Notes: generated from the sequence alone by a model not told the origin. A stretch of DNA of 64,000 nucleotides from Bacilli bacterium (GCA_017511605.1 JAFWJL010000002.1:124001-188000); one strand, 5' to 3'; shown: positions 35,562 to 45,008, numbered from the stretch's first letter. Numbers and translations are program-made.

Positions 35562-36717
35562 AAACAATACCTACACCACATAATAATACTATTAAACCGA
35601 TAAAGTAAATTGTTTGAACTGTATTCATACCTGTATCATCTGTACCTACAAATTCAACTTCAGTACCTCTAGAAATTGCTTTTTCACCAGTTTTTACTGA
35701 TACAACTTTTTGGAAGTCACCAGCAGCATTATAGTATTTTCCTTCTAATGTAGTGAAATTACCAGCAACTGATACTACTACTTTTTGAACTTCTTTAGTT
35801 ACTTTTTCTGCAGGAATTCTAACATAGAACTTAGTTCCAGGAGTAACTGTAGGTCCTAATTCTGTACCTTCTTCGTCAACTGCTTTAGCACCTTCAATTC
35901 CATTTAATGAAACTGTATAATTTTTTAATGAACTTGATGGATCACCAGTTACTGTAATTAATGCTGAGAAATAGAATTTCTTATCTTCAGACATACTAAT
36001 TTCATCACTAGCTTTTGAAACATTTAATACTGCAACATCACTAGCAGCTTTTGCTTTATCTACTAATGGTTTAATAAATGCAGTATATAGATTTTGTCCT
36101 TTATATACTTCTACAGATTCAGAACGATCTGCATTAAATTTTATTAACTTAACTGCATTTTTAATTACTTGTACATCATCTGGTACTATATAATTCTTTG
36201 AAGTTGATTGTGTAGCAGTAGGATCTGTTTCATATAAATACATCCAAATTGCTACTTGAGTAATCCATCCTTCAACATATTTAGCATTTTCTCCACTAAG
36301 ATTAGTTATTTTAATACCATTTGCATAACTATTATTTAATAAATATAAAAGTCCATAATCTTCTATTACATCACCACTTGTATAACTTTCTCCATTATGA
36401 ACATCTGTATTGTGTTCTACACAGAATACTGGATTATTAGCATCATTATTTGCTACATACATTGGAGCACTGAAATTATTAGTTCCATCACTACCTACTA
36501 TATCAGTACCACCTTCTAATAAATTAAATGTAAAGTTATCTGGTAAATCAGTAGGAGCAGCATAACTAACACCTGAACCTTGATTCATTGAAATGCCAGC
36601 TACCGCAATTGAAAATATTGCAAAAATTGCTACTACGAATGATAAAACTACAGATGAATTTACAACACTTTTTTTACCTTTCTTGTTATTATTCTCTTCC
36701 ATGTATATTTTTTCCAC
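35527..36717 (-). CDS. Thioester-domain (TQXA) surface adhesin with sortase signal
   Basis: 396 residues. A long basic N-region and signal peptide (VVLSFVVAIFAIFSIAVAG; cleavage near SYAA). An N-terminal thioester domain has Cys99 in VFCVEHN and Gln154 in TQVAIW, the pair that forms an internal Cys-Gln thioester able to bind host or matrix amines. A beta-rich middle follows. The C-terminus has a TDDTG motif (about 359-363), a hydrophobic span and a short Lys-containing tail, an atypical LPxTG-like sorting signal. The start is GTG, 6 nt after AAGGTGAT; an ATG lies five codons on. It leads the operon and overlaps the sortase start. Confidence 0.8.
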   Translation of the reverse strand: MEKIYMEENNNKKGKKSVVNSSVVLSFVVAIFAIFSIAVAGISMNQGSGVSYAAPTDLPDNFTFNLLEGGTDIVGSDGTNNFSAPMYVANNDANNPVFCVEHNTDVHNGESYTSGDVIEDYGLLYLLNNSYANGIKITNLSGENAKYVEGWITQVAIWMYLYETDPTATQSTSKNYIVPDDVQVIKNAVKLIKFNADRSESVEVYKGQNLYTAFIKPLVDKAKAASDVAVLNVSKASDEISMSEDKKFYFSALITVTGDPSSSLKNYTVSLNGIEGAKAVDEEGTELGPTVTPGTKFYVRIPAEKVTKEVQKVVVSVAGNFTTLEGKYYNAAGDFQKVVSVKTGEKAISRGTEVEFVGTDDTGMNTVQTIYFIGLIVLLCGVGIVYANAKPVQVKQ

Positions 36718-36745
36718 GAATAAATCACCTTACCTTTATACTTGT

Positions 36746-36772
36746 ATTATACCATAAAAACAACATTTTCAA
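36746..36772 (-). promoter_or_regulatory. Promoter of the adhesin-sortase operon
   Basis: TTGAAA (36767-36772), a short 15-nt spacer, TATAAT (36746-36751) with TGG extension. It lies just after the end of the pyrimidine-phosphorylase gene. Confidence 0.6.
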
Positions 36773-36780
36773 ACATTTTT

Positions 36781-38007
36781 TTATATAATTGTAAAAATCT
36801 TATCTATATCGATATTAGGAACTTTACCATTTATGTAAAGAGTAGCCAAAACATCTCCCTTTTTAACTTTTTCACCAATTAATTTATTAAGTCTTACCCC
36901 TACTCCATAATCTATCTTATCTTTTATACTTTTCTTCCCAGCACCAAGTTCTAAAGCTAATTTTCCTATTTCTATAGCACTTATCTTAGTAATCTCACCA
37001 TTTTTATTAGACTTAATAACGCATTTCTTATTACTTATGCTTATATTATTAATATCTCCACCTTGATATTTTACTAATTCTAAAAACTTATTATAAGCGC
37101 TCTTATCTTCTATACTTTTTATAACTAATTTATTAGCTTCCTCATTAGAAATATTAAGCCCCATACTAACCATTTCACTTGCTAATTCAAAACATAAATC
37201 TACAAAAGAATTATTAGTTTCCTTTCCTTTTAATACATCAATAGCTTCTAATACTTCTAAACCATTACCTATAGAATATCCAAGTGGTGTATTCATATCG
37301 CTAATCACATATCGTACTTCTCGATCATAAATTTTACCAATTCTGACCATTAAATTACCTAATTCTTTAGCTTCTTCCTTATTACTTAAAAAAGCCCCAT
37401 TACCAACTTTAATATCAATTAATATTTTATCAGCACCACTAGCTATTTTTTTACTCATAATACTTGATGCAATTAAAGGTATAGATTTAACAGTAGCAGT
37501 AACATCTCTTAAAGCATAAATAACTTTATCCATAGGAACTAAATCACGTGATTGTCCTGTTAAAACAAAATTAATATCTTTTACTTGTTTCATTATTTCC
37601 TTTTCTGTCAAACTTACATTATACCCTTTTATACTTTCTAACTTATCAATAGTACCGCCAGTATATCCTAAACCTCTACCACTCATTTTAATAACAGGAA
37701 TACCTAAAGAAGCAACAATAGATGCTACTACAAAAGTAGTCTTATCTCCTATTCCACCAGTAGAATGTTTATCTACTTTTATTCCAGGAACACTAGAAAA
37801 ATCTAAACAATCACCACTATCAATAAATATTTTAGTCAAAGCAAAAACTTCTTCATCTGTCATACCATTAATACAAACTGCCATCAAAAAACTGGACATC
37901 TGATAATCACAAACATCCCCATTTAAATAACCATTAAAGAAATAATATAATTCTTTATAGCTTAATTCTTTGCCAACCCTTTTTTTATCAATTATATCTA
38001 GTATCAT
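36781..38007 (-). CDS. pdp: Pyrimidine-nucleoside phosphorylase
   Basis: 408 residues, full length. It splits uridine, thymidine or deoxyuridine with phosphate for salvage. The family signature is present (SGRGLGYTGGTIDKLESI), plus phosphate-binding KHSTGGIGDKTT and the C-terminal alpha/beta domain with GVGVRLNKLIGEKVKKGD. The extended C-terminal domain favours the Pdp branch over DeoA, but the two names overlap. Its ATG overlaps the acetyltransferase stop (ATGA). Confidence 0.92.
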   Translation of the reverse strand: MILDIIDKKRVGKELSYKELYYFFNGYLNGDVCDYQMSSFLMAVCINGMTDEEVFALTKIFIDSGDCLDFSSVPGIKVDKHSTGGIGDKTTFVVASIVASLGIPVIKMSGRGLGYTGGTIDKLESIKGYNVSLTEKEIMKQVKDINFVLTGQSRDLVPMDKVIYALRDVTATVKSIPLIASSIMSKKIASGADKILIDIKVGNGAFLSNKEEAKELGNLMVRIGKIYDREVRYVISDMNTPLGYSIGNGLEVLEAIDVLKGKETNNSFVDLCFELASEMVSMGLNISNEEANKLVIKSIEDKSAYNKFLELVKYQGGDINNISISNKKCVIKSNKNGEITKISAIEIGKLALELGAGKKSIKDKIDYGVGVRLNKLIGEKVKKGDVLATLYINGKVPNIDIDKIFTII

Positions 38008-38417
38008 ACAAGTTCCTTCCTAAATATATCAGATTCACGCTTAACAAACCCACATTTTTCATATAATTTATGAGCTTCAATTCTAGTCCATCTACAAGTA
38101 AGTTGTAAATACATTCCTCCACAATGTCTAGCATATTCTTCAGCATAATCCAACATTTTTTCACCAACGCCATAACCCCTAAAATCTCTAACTACACATA
38201 CATAATCTATTATATAGTAATGTCTATTTCTAATAGGATTTAATACCTTTGTAAGTAGTAAATAACCAACTACTCTTCCATTGCATTCTGCAACTACTTC
38301 ATGGAAATTTTCATCTTCAGAAATATCTGTCTTCTTTAATCTACGGAATGCTTCATAAAGCATAATATTAACACCATCAAAATCTTTCTTATCATATTCT
38401 CTTACTTTAATTTCCAT
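38004..38417 (-). CDS. GNAT-family N-acetyltransferase
   Basis: 137 residues, one GNAT fold. The acetyl-CoA loop is DFRGYGVGEKML (R/Q-x-x-G-x-G/A). The acceptor is not predictable. It is translationally coupled to pdp by ATGA. Genes of this type often sit in salvage operons without a known link. Confidence 0.85.
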   Translation of the reverse strand: MEIKVREYDKKDFDGVNIMLYEAFRRLKKTDISEDENFHEVVAECNGRVVGYLLLTKVLNPIRNRHYYIIDYVCVVRDFRGYGVGEKMLDYAEEYARHCGGMYLQLTCRWTRIEAHKLYEKCGFVKRESDIFRKELV

Positions 38418-38470
38418 ATTAACACCTACTTTTATTTTATTATATCAAAATACCAGGAAATTACAATTAA

Positions 38471-38498
38471 AAAAGAAGATAATAATTTATCTTCTTTT
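38471..38498 (-). terminator. Terminator of the gene at 38487
   Basis: A 12-bp perfect stem (38471-38482 with 38487-38498), loop taat, T-run on the minus strand. The stop codon opens the second arm. Confidence 0.8.
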
Positions 38499-39755
38499 AA
38501 ATTGTGAACCAATAACTTCTATTAATTTTTTAAATTTAGTTTTTTCTTTATTTTCAGTACTATGTCCTATAGAAACTAAATGCTTTTCTTTTTTCTTTTC
38601 TACTATATTTATTTGAACATTTATACCTTGATTATTATAAGATTTCTCATCTTTCAAATCTATATCAACATCCCATATATTAGAATATTCACTATTCATA
38701 TAAGCTTTATATTCATCTATAGTCGCAGATTTATTTGGACGTGTTGAACGAGAAATATAACATCCATACACATCAGTTGAAAGATCCTTTTCTTTTACAT
38801 CTCCTGTTAAAGTAACCCCACTTAAATTACAAAAACATAATTTAGTTCTTATATTTTCATTTTCCCAACTATCATTTAGTATACCTTTTTCTTGATATAC
38901 TAAATCATCTAAATTAATAATAATTTTATTTTTAGTATCACTAAAATCACAATCATCTATTATACAACCTTTGAAATTTGGTTCAACATATACACCATTT
39001 AAAATTAATCCCTTTAATCTTTTTTCAGGTAACGTTTGTGGATTAATTACAATATTACCTGTTGCATGAGTAAAATTACATTCATCTATTTTTACTCCAT
39101 CAAAACTTCCAACTATCTCTATATCTGCTAAATCAGTACACATCATTGATTTATATTTTATCTTTTGAGGATCTAATTTTAATTCATTTTCACTTCCACT
39201 AAATCTTGTATAATATAGCTTACAATCATCTAGGCTTCCTTTTAAAGTAACCCCATTAAAATTAGTATTAATTAAATCTTTCTCCATAACTTTATCTAAA
39301 TCAATAGTCAAATTTCTTAATCCCCTAAAATCAAAACCATGAATATAAGTATTTGATATATCTACACCTGTCATATCAGCATGTAAATCACATAATGCAT
39401 AAAACACTTTCTTATTTAAAGTATGATTTTTTCTATTAACTAATATAGTTTCTATTTGACTACTACTCAACTCAATTTTATCTTCATTGTCAATCTGATT
39501 AAGTAATATTTTAGCTAATTCCAAACACATTTTATTATCAGTTACATAATCATACTCAGGTAATTCTACTTTTTCATCATATAATTCTTCAGGTATCTTA
39601 AAATCATCTTCAGATAACTTATATGAAAAAGAAAAACCACTATGTACTCTTATTCTTTTACTAACATAATCAGCACTCTTACTACTTGACTCATCCAATA
39701 AATTTTTTATTATTTCTTTTAAACTTTTTCCTGTACTTAAAACATAAGTTTCCAT
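38487..39755 (-). CDS. Pentapeptide-repeat-like protein, function unknown
   Basis: 422 residues. The middle (about 130-340) has degenerate pentapeptide-like strands such as ISNTYIHGFDFRGLRN, TNFNGVTLKGSLDDC, IDECNFTHATGNI and IDDCDFSDTKNKI, with small polar or Cys residues before aromatic or Leu ones and insertions of 10-20 residues between coils. The C-terminus is basic (FKKLIEVIGSQFKRR). No signal peptide. It probably forms a right-handed beta solenoid. The partner is unknown. It has GGAG before the ATG and its own terminator. Confidence 0.6.
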   Translation of the reverse strand: METYVLSTGKSLKEIIKNLLDESSSKSADYVSKRIRVHSGFSFSYKLSEDDFKIPEELYDEKVELPEYDYVTDNKMCLELAKILLNQIDNEDKIELSSSQIETILVNRKNHTLNKKVFYALCDLHADMTGVDISNTYIHGFDFRGLRNLTIDLDKVMEKDLINTNFNGVTLKGSLDDCKLYYTRFSGSENELKLDPQKIKYKSMMCTDLADIEIVGSFDGVKIDECNFTHATGNIVINPQTLPEKRLKGLILNGVYVEPNFKGCIIDDCDFSDTKNKIIINLDDLVYQEKGILNDSWENENIRTKLCFCNLSGVTLTGDVKEKDLSTDVYGCYISRSTRPNKSATIDEYKAYMNSEYSNIWDVDIDLKDEKSYNNQGINVQINIVEKKKEKHLVSIGHSTENKEKTKFKKLIEVIGSQFKRR

Positions 39756-39813
39756 GAATTCATCTCCGTTGTCTATTTATTTTACACAAATAAATATAAC
39801 TTTGCAAGAAAAA

Positions 39814-39831
39814 AAGAAGATTACTCTTCTT
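39814..39831 (-). terminator. Terminator over the ssb stop
   Basis: A 7-bp stem (39814-39820 with 39825-39831), loop ttac holding the stop codon, T-run on the minus strand. Confidence 0.65.
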
Positions 39832-40153
39832 CTTTAGGTTTACTAGATAAAAATGTTATTTTTTCACATATTATTTCTAATTTATTTTCTTTCTTTCCAT
39901 CTTTTTCTACTACATTAGATTGAATTCTACCCTTTATACCTACAATATCTCCTTTAGCACAATATTCACTAGTATTCTCAGCAATTACATCAAAAGCAAC
40001 ACAATCAATAAAATCTGTATCATATACACCTTCTACATTTTTAAAACTTCTAGGAACAGCAATAGAAATAGTAGCAACCTTAACCCCACTATCAGATTTA
40101 TTAACAGTAATATCTCTAGTTAACCTTCCAACTAAAACTATTTGATTAAGCAT
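39821..40153 (-). CDS. ssb: Single-stranded DNA-binding protein, short form
   Basis: 110 residues: one OB fold beginning MLNQIVLVGRLTRDITVN, with YDTDFIDCVAFDVIAENT and KGDIVGIKGRIQSN. It ends in KPKEEE; the flexible linker and the acidic DDDIPF-type tip that recruits repair proteins are missing. That length and form recall Bacillus SsbB (competence) or a plasmid SSB. It stands alone, away from rpsF and rpsR. A strong site AAGGAGGTGAT precedes the ATG. Confidence 0.9.
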   Translation of the reverse strand: MLNQIVLVGRLTRDITVNKSDSGVKVATISIAVPRSFKNVEGVYDTDFIDCVAFDVIAENTSEYCAKGDIVGIKGRIQSNVVEKDGKKENKLEIICEKITFLSSKPKEEE

Positions 40154-40248
40154 AGATCACCTCCTTTCGAGAGGTATATTAATAAATAAAAAAATATTAT
40201 GCAAACGCCCATTTTTTATTTTTTATAAGAAAAAATCACATAAAAAAA

Positions 40249-40270
40249 GAAAATCCTAAAACGAATTTTC
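40249..40270 (-). terminator. Terminator after sufU
   Basis: A 6-bp stem GAAAAT/ATTTTC (40249-40254 with 40265-40270) and seven T on the minus strand, 37 nt after the sufU stop. The 153-base gap to ssb holds no gene I can support. Confidence 0.55.
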
Positions 40271-40306
40271 ATTTTTACAATTATAAACATTCTCCAAAAA
40301 ACAAGT

Positions 40307-40732
40307 TTACTTATTTAATTCTTTTAACATTTTTTCTACTGCTTGCATTGGAAGTAATGCACAATTTTTTCTATTAGGTTGTTTACTTATTTCATCATAA
40401 ACATTTAATTCTCCTAATAAACTACTATCATATTCTTTTTCTTCAATCATAGAAACATAATTTTCTAAAATAGATTTTACTTCTTCTACACTCTTACCTA
40501 TAAAACTTTTAATCATAATAGAAGCACAAGAAGTACTAATAGCACAAGCTTCTCCATCAAAACGTATATCTTTAACAATTCCATCTTCTATTTTCATCAT
40601 GAAATCTAAATTATCTATACAACTATCACTCTTAGTATTAGCTCTTAAATAACTATTATCTTCTACTAATCCTCTATTTGTAGGTTCTTTATAATTATCA
40701 AATATTATTTCTCTTTTTAATTCACTATCCAT
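40307..40732 (-). CDS. sufU: SufU-type iron-sulfur cluster assembly protein
   Basis: 141 residues. A zinc-dependent sulfur acceptor and scaffold for SufS. Three conserved Cys are present: EACAISTSC (two) and KNCALLP. The insertion between them is the longer SufU type and not the IscU type. It lies 8 nt after sufS. The sufB/C/D scaffold genes are not in this window. Confidence 0.93.
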   Translation of the reverse strand: MDSELKREIIFDNYKEPTNRGLVEDNSYLRANTKSDSCIDNLDFMMKIEDGIVKDIRFDGEACAISTSCASIMIKSFIGKSVEEVKSILENYVSMIEEKEYDSSLLGELNVYDEISKQPNRKNCALLPMQAVEKMLKELNK

Positions 40733-40740
40733 ATATCCTC

Positions 40741-41934
40741 CTACAAAACTATTTTAAATATATCATGACTATTTTTTAATACTTCAATTAACTTATCTAT
40801 TTCTTCATAACTATTATAGAAATACATACTAATTCTAACAGTATTCTTAATATCCATTTCATCTTTAAGCATCTTAGCACAATGATTACCTGCACGCACT
40901 GCTATACCATAATGATTTAAATACATTGAAGTATCTTGTGCAAAAACACCATCTATATTAAATGCAATAATACCACTATTAATATTCTTATTATAAATAA
41001 TTATATTATCTATATCTTTAACCTTTTCAAGAAAATATGTCTTAAGATTAATTTCAGTTTTGTGAATATTCTCCATACCAATACCCATTAGGTATTTAAT
41101 AGCTTCACCAAGTCCAATAACTTCAGCTATAGCTGGAGTTCCTGCTTCAAATCTTGTTGGAATAGATTTTAATTCATATGAATTATCTTCTTCAAAGAAA
41201 GAATTCATTCCTCCACCATACTTAAGTGGTTCCATTTTTTCTAATAATTCATATTTTCCTACTAATATACCAACACCAGTAGGTCCACACATCTTATGCC
41301 CTGAAAAACTTAAAAAATCAACATTAGAATTCTTGAAATCAAATTTCATATGAGGTATACCTTGTGCACCATCTACATTAAATATAATATTATTTTGATG
41401 ACAATAATCACCAATACCTTTAATATCTCTTAAATCCCCAATAACATTACTAATCATCGCAAGGCTAACTACCTTTGTCTTATCAGTAACACATTTCTTT
41501 ATATTTTCCAAAGAAAGTGAATATTCCTCATCCAATGGAACATATTTAATAGTAAATCCTACTTCTTCACTTAACTTAATCCATGGAAGTATATTAGAAG
41601 CATGTTCTCCTTTATTTAAAAGAACTTCATCACCCGGTTTTAAATAATTCTTCATAAATCCAAAAACAACCATATTTAAAGATTCTGTAGCACCACTAGT
41701 ATATATAACAGTATTAGGATCGCAATTAATAAATTCCCCAACTATATTTCTAACATTATCATACATACTATTAGTTTTTATTGCTGAATCATAGTCACCT
41801 CTATGTATATTAGATGTATATTCTAAATAATATTTATTCATCTCATCAATAACACATTTAGGTTTTAAAGTAGTAGCTGCATTATCGAAATATATTTTTC
41901 CATTACTTAATATAGGAAAATCTTCTCTATTCAT
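40741..41934 (-). CDS. sufS: Cysteine desulfurase SufS
   Basis: 397 residues. A PLP enzyme giving sulfur from cysteine for iron-sulfur clusters. The PLP Lys is in SFSGHKMCGPTGVG (about residue 218) and the active Cys in RAGNHCAKM (about 356). The group II-type core is normal in length. GGAGGTGAAGTT precedes the ATG. It is paired with sufU in one operon. Confidence 0.95.
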   Translation of the reverse strand: MNREDFPILSNGKIYFDNAATTLKPKCVIDEMNKYYLEYTSNIHRGDYDSAIKTNSMYDNVRNIVGEFINCDPNTVIYTSGATESLNMVVFGFMKNYLKPGDEVLLNKGEHASNILPWIKLSEEVGFTIKYVPLDEEYSLSLENIKKCVTDKTKVVSLAMISNVIGDLRDIKGIGDYCHQNNIIFNVDGAQGIPHMKFDFKNSNVDFLSFSGHKMCGPTGVGILVGKYELLEKMEPLKYGGGMNSFFEEDNSYELKSIPTRFEAGTPAIAEVIGLGEAIKYLMGIGMENIHKTEINLKTYFLEKVKDIDNIIIYNKNINSGIIAFNIDGVFAQDTSMYLNHYGIAVRAGNHCAKMLKDEMDIKNTVRISMYFYNSYEEIDKLIEVLKNSHDIFKIVL

Positions 41935-42047
41935 AACTTCACCTCCATTTATATAACTTATTCAAAATAATTTAATATAACCATTAAATTAAACTAGTTA
42001 ATCCGAAATCACCATTATTTTATCACAAAAAATAGTATTTATAAATA

Positions 42048-42073
42048 AAAAAATCAACTAATGTTGATTTTTT
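42048..42073 (-). terminator. Terminator of the coiled-coil gene
   Basis: An 11-bp perfect stem (42048-42058 with 42063-42073), loop taat, A and T ends. It lies five bases past the stop at 42079. Confidence 0.8.
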
Positions 42074-42078
42074 ATCTA

Positions 42079-43494
42079 CTATGCTACTCTTCTATAAGAA
42101 TAATTGTCATCACCATAATAATTATTCTCATTAACTAGTGCTCTAGCATCTCTAACTAATTGATCTAATTCATCTCTATCAGCATCTTTGCTAGCTAATT
42201 TCATACGTAATTTTTGATTTTCTAATTTTTCTTTTTCTAATTCACGTTTTTGTAAATCACTAACTCTTCTTAAATCATGATATTTTCCTTCAAATGAATC
42301 ACGTTCTGCTTCAACTTTACTAACTGTTGCTTTTAAATCACGAATTTCATCATTTGCAGCATCCATTGCACGAGTTTGAGATTTATATTTTTCAGATAGA
42401 GCTTTTCTTGAAGCTTTAACTTTATCTAACTCTTCTTGAGTCGTAGCTAATTCTTCTTTTGCTCTATTTAATTCTTCTTTTTGTTCAGAATTATTTTGCA
42501 TTAAACTTCTAATAACATTAGCTGCATCTGAATAAGTAGTATTCTCTTCTAATGCTGTATTATCATCAATATCATTATACTCAGTACCATATTCATCATC
42601 TTCTGTATATTTATCAATACTATCTATTTGAACTTCTGAATCACTAAATCTATCTTCAGGTCTAACAACAGTATTTTCAATTTCACTATACAATGAATTT
42701 AAATTATCTTCTTTTTCACTCATAGATTTTAAAGCTCTATCAGTTTCAGCTTCTTGTAAGTAATCTTCTTGATCACTAACTATTTCTAATCCTTCACCAC
42801 TATCTACTTCTTCAGTATTAGTTTCATTTTCTACATCAAATGAAATTCCTTCAATAGGCATATCTGAAACAACTTCATCAGTTGGAATAGTTATTTCTTC
42901 TCCTAAATCTGTTTCTGATGGTTGAACTCCTTCTTGAACAGGAGTAACTTCTGTACTTGGAACACTATCAGTATTAAATACACTACTTAATTCTGTAGGA
43001 GCTACATCTACTGGAGCAAATCCCTCATTAATGTTTTCAACAACAGGTTCTGTTTCAGGAACTGATGTTATTACATTTTCTTCTACTGGTTGAACCCCTT
43101 CTTGAACAGGAGCAGCTTGTTCTACTGCTACACTGTTAGGAACTATTTCTACTTCTTCCTTAACTATTTTTTGTTCAGGTATAGAAAACTCTAAAACTTC
43201 AGTATCTGCATTATTTTTTGTTATATATAATTTATCTTTATCTTTAGCAATAAAACTATAATACTCATTATTTACTAAATTATTTCCATTTGCATCACAG
43301 ATAGTAATATCTGAAAATTGATCATTATATAAATATCTACCTTCAGGACTCATCTTAGCATTTATTTTATCTTTAATTTGTGCAGATGTGGAAACTAATT
43401 TATTTGTTGATAGAGGATCCATTCTTGATTTATTTGCTTCGATAACACTCTCTGAAACTGGTTCAGCTGGTTCTACTAATAATATTTCTGCCAT
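42079..43494 (-). CDS. Acidic coiled-coil protein of unknown function
   Basis: About 471 residues. Residues 1-110 form a small domain (EGRYLYNDQFSDITICDA, FIAKDKDKLYITKN). An acidic Pro/Val/Glu/Thr linker follows (110-260, with QEGVQPVEENV and a similar QEGVQPSETDL), then a region near 310 and a long coiled coil (about 330-455, EEELNRAKEELATTQEEL type). No membrane span or signal. The ATG at 43494 has GAGGAGGT; the upstream gene stops one base before it, so the two are coupled. No family recognised. Confidence 0.6.
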   Translation of the reverse strand: MAEILLVEPAEPVSESVIEANKSRMDPLSTNKLVSTSAQIKDKINAKMSPEGRYLYNDQFSDITICDANGNNLVNNEYYSFIAKDKDKLYITKNNADTEVLEFSIPEQKIVKEEVEIVPNSVAVEQAAPVQEGVQPVEENVITSVPETEPVVENINEGFAPVDVAPTELSSVFNTDSVPSTEVTPVQEGVQPSETDLGEEITIPTDEVVSDMPIEGISFDVENETNTEEVDSGEGLEIVSDQEDYLQEAETDRALKSMSEKEDNLNSLYSEIENTVVRPEDRFSDSEVQIDSIDKYTEDDEYGTEYNDIDDNTALEENTTYSDAANVIRSLMQNNSEQKEELNRAKEELATTQEELDKVKASRKALSEKYKSQTRAMDAANDEIRDLKATVSKVEAERDSFEGKYHDLRRVSDLQKRELEKEKLENQKLRMKLASKDADRDELDQLVRDARALVNENNYYGDDNYSYRRVA

Positions 43495-43495
43495 A

Positions 43496-43747
43496 CTATA
43501 CCTCCTCAACTACTTTAATTGACTTATTAACACAAGGTATAAGTAAATTACCTTGACTATCAATTAATCCTATATTTTGTGCTTTTGTCATTGGATCTAC
43601 TGCTTCCAATAATGAAGTAGTAACAATATGATTTCCATTAGAAAGATCTTGTTTAATATAGTATCTAGATCCATCTTCCATATCAACATATGAACATGGA
43701 ATATCATTTCTACCATTCCATTGAACTAATCCACTTTTAATTTCCAT
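43496..43747 (-). CDS. Small protein coupled to the coiled-coil gene
   Basis: 83 residues. A small beta-rich protein with WNGRNDIPCSYVDMEDGSRY and GLIDSQGNLLIPC, the latter resembling a WG/KWG-type repeat unit. The start ATG at 43747 has AGGTG. It ends one base before the coiled-coil protein starts. The N-terminal domain of that larger protein has a similar length and strand pattern, so the two may be related halves; this needs alignment. Confidence 0.5.
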   Translation of the reverse strand: MEIKSGLVQWNGRNDIPCSYVDMEDGSRYYIKQDLSNGNHIVTTSLLEAVDPMTKAQNIGLIDSQGNLLIPCVNKSIKVVEEV

Positions 43748-43878
43748 ACTATGCACCTACTATCTATTATAATCTACTATTAATTATATCACAAAAAAAT
43801 AGCAAAACAACCATTTTTATTAAAAATATATAAATTGCATTCTTTTTATTTATAAGTTAAAATTAAATTGGTGATTTT

Positions 43879-44607
43879 ATGAATAAACAAAAAAAACTAT
43901 TACTAGAAAGAAGTATATTCATACTTATAGTATTTGTAGCCCTAGGAGTAATAGTAATTACTGAAAAATTTGGTAATATAATGATTCCTAAAGCTTCTAA
44001 AAAAATTAATACTTATGTTGATGAAAAATATAAAGATTTAAATTTAAAAACAAATGACGTAACATTTAAAAATACTACATATACTATGAAAGTAGAATCT
44101 AAAGAAAATAAACATCATTACTTTTATATAAACTACTATAATAGAAAAATAACTGATACTTATAAAAAAGACTATGTAGAAGGAAAAAACTTATTAAATT
44201 ATCTTAAAAAGAAATTAAAGAAAGAAATAAATAATAAAACTAATACAAATTGTGATATAGAAATAACTTCTACTCTAGATAAATATACTGAGTTAGTTCA
44301 AGAAAAAATAATAAAAGAAGATAACCTACTAGAATTAAAATTCTATATAATAAAAAAAGAATTAGTAATAGATAAATGGGATGAAGAAACAATTACTAAT
44401 AAAATAAATAACTTCTTAGAAAAATTTGAAAATATAACTCCAAAAAGTTACACAATCACAATAACTAATAAAGAAGATATAACTGAGTCTATTGAAATAA
44501 AAAATATAACTAATGAAGTAACTAAAGAAATAATCAGTGATATAATAAATAATAAGAAAAGTGATTTATTAAAAGAAAATAAAATTACTTATAAATATTT
44601 AAATTAG
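43879..44607 (+). CDS. Membrane-anchored protein of unknown function
   Basis: 242 residues: a basic cytoplasmic start, one span (about 10-30, SIFILIVFVALGVIVIT) and a Lys/Asn/Thr/Glu-rich extracellular domain. No family recognised. GGTGAT lies before the ATG. It is followed 8 nt later by the HIT gene on the same strand. Confidence 0.55.
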   Translation: MNKQKKLLLERSIFILIVFVALGVIVITEKFGNIMIPKASKKINTYVDEKYKDLNLKTNDVTFKNTTYTMKVESKENKHHYFYINYYNRKITDTYKKDYVEGKNLLNYLKKKLKKEINNKTNTNCDIEITSTLDKYTELVQEKIIKEDNLLELKFYIIKKELVIDKWDEETITNKINNFLEKFENITPKSYTITITNKEDITESIEIKNITNEVTKEIISDIINNKKSDLLKENKITYKYLN

Positions 44608-44615
44608 GAGGATTT

Positions 44616-45008
44616 ATGGAAGATTGTATTTTTTGTAAAATTATAAAAGGGGAATTACCTTCAAAGACTATTTATGAAGATAACTTAATTAAAATAATAA
44701 TGAATATTAATCCAGCTACTAATGGACATTTATTAGTACTACCTAAAGAACATATGACTAATATAATGGATACTACTGATGAAGTAATAATGCATTCATT
44801 AAAAGTTATTAGAGAATTATATCCTACATTAAAAGATAAACTTAATTGTGAAGGATTAACTATATCTCAAAATAATGAATTAGGCCAAGAAATAAAACAT
44901 TTTCATATTCATCTAACACCTAGATATAATAATGATTTATTAGAATTTAACTACAATAAAGACATGTTATCAAGTCTAGATGAAATATATGATAAATTAA
45001 ACAAATAA
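44616..45008 (+). CDS. HIT-family nucleotide-binding protein
   Basis: 130 residues. A histidine triad hydrolase or transferase of nucleoside phosphoramidates (HinT branch) beginning DCIFCKIIKGELPSKTIYED, with HLLVLPKEHM-like (GHLLVLPKEHM) and the triad HFHIHLTPRY. AGGAGG precedes the ATG. It is the last gene before a bidirectional terminator. Confidence 0.92.
   Translation: MEDCIFCKIIKGELPSKTIYEDNLIKIIMNINPATNGHLLVLPKEHMTNIMDTTDEVIMHSLKVIRELYPTLKDKLNCEGLTISQNNELGQEIKHFHIHLTPRYNNDLLEFNYNKDMLSSLDEIYDKLNK

Noticed and set aside
40154..40306. Small frames (about 18-20 codons) between sufU and ssb as leader peptides
   Set aside because: They overlap the terminator, lack good ribosome-binding sites and show no regulatory logic.
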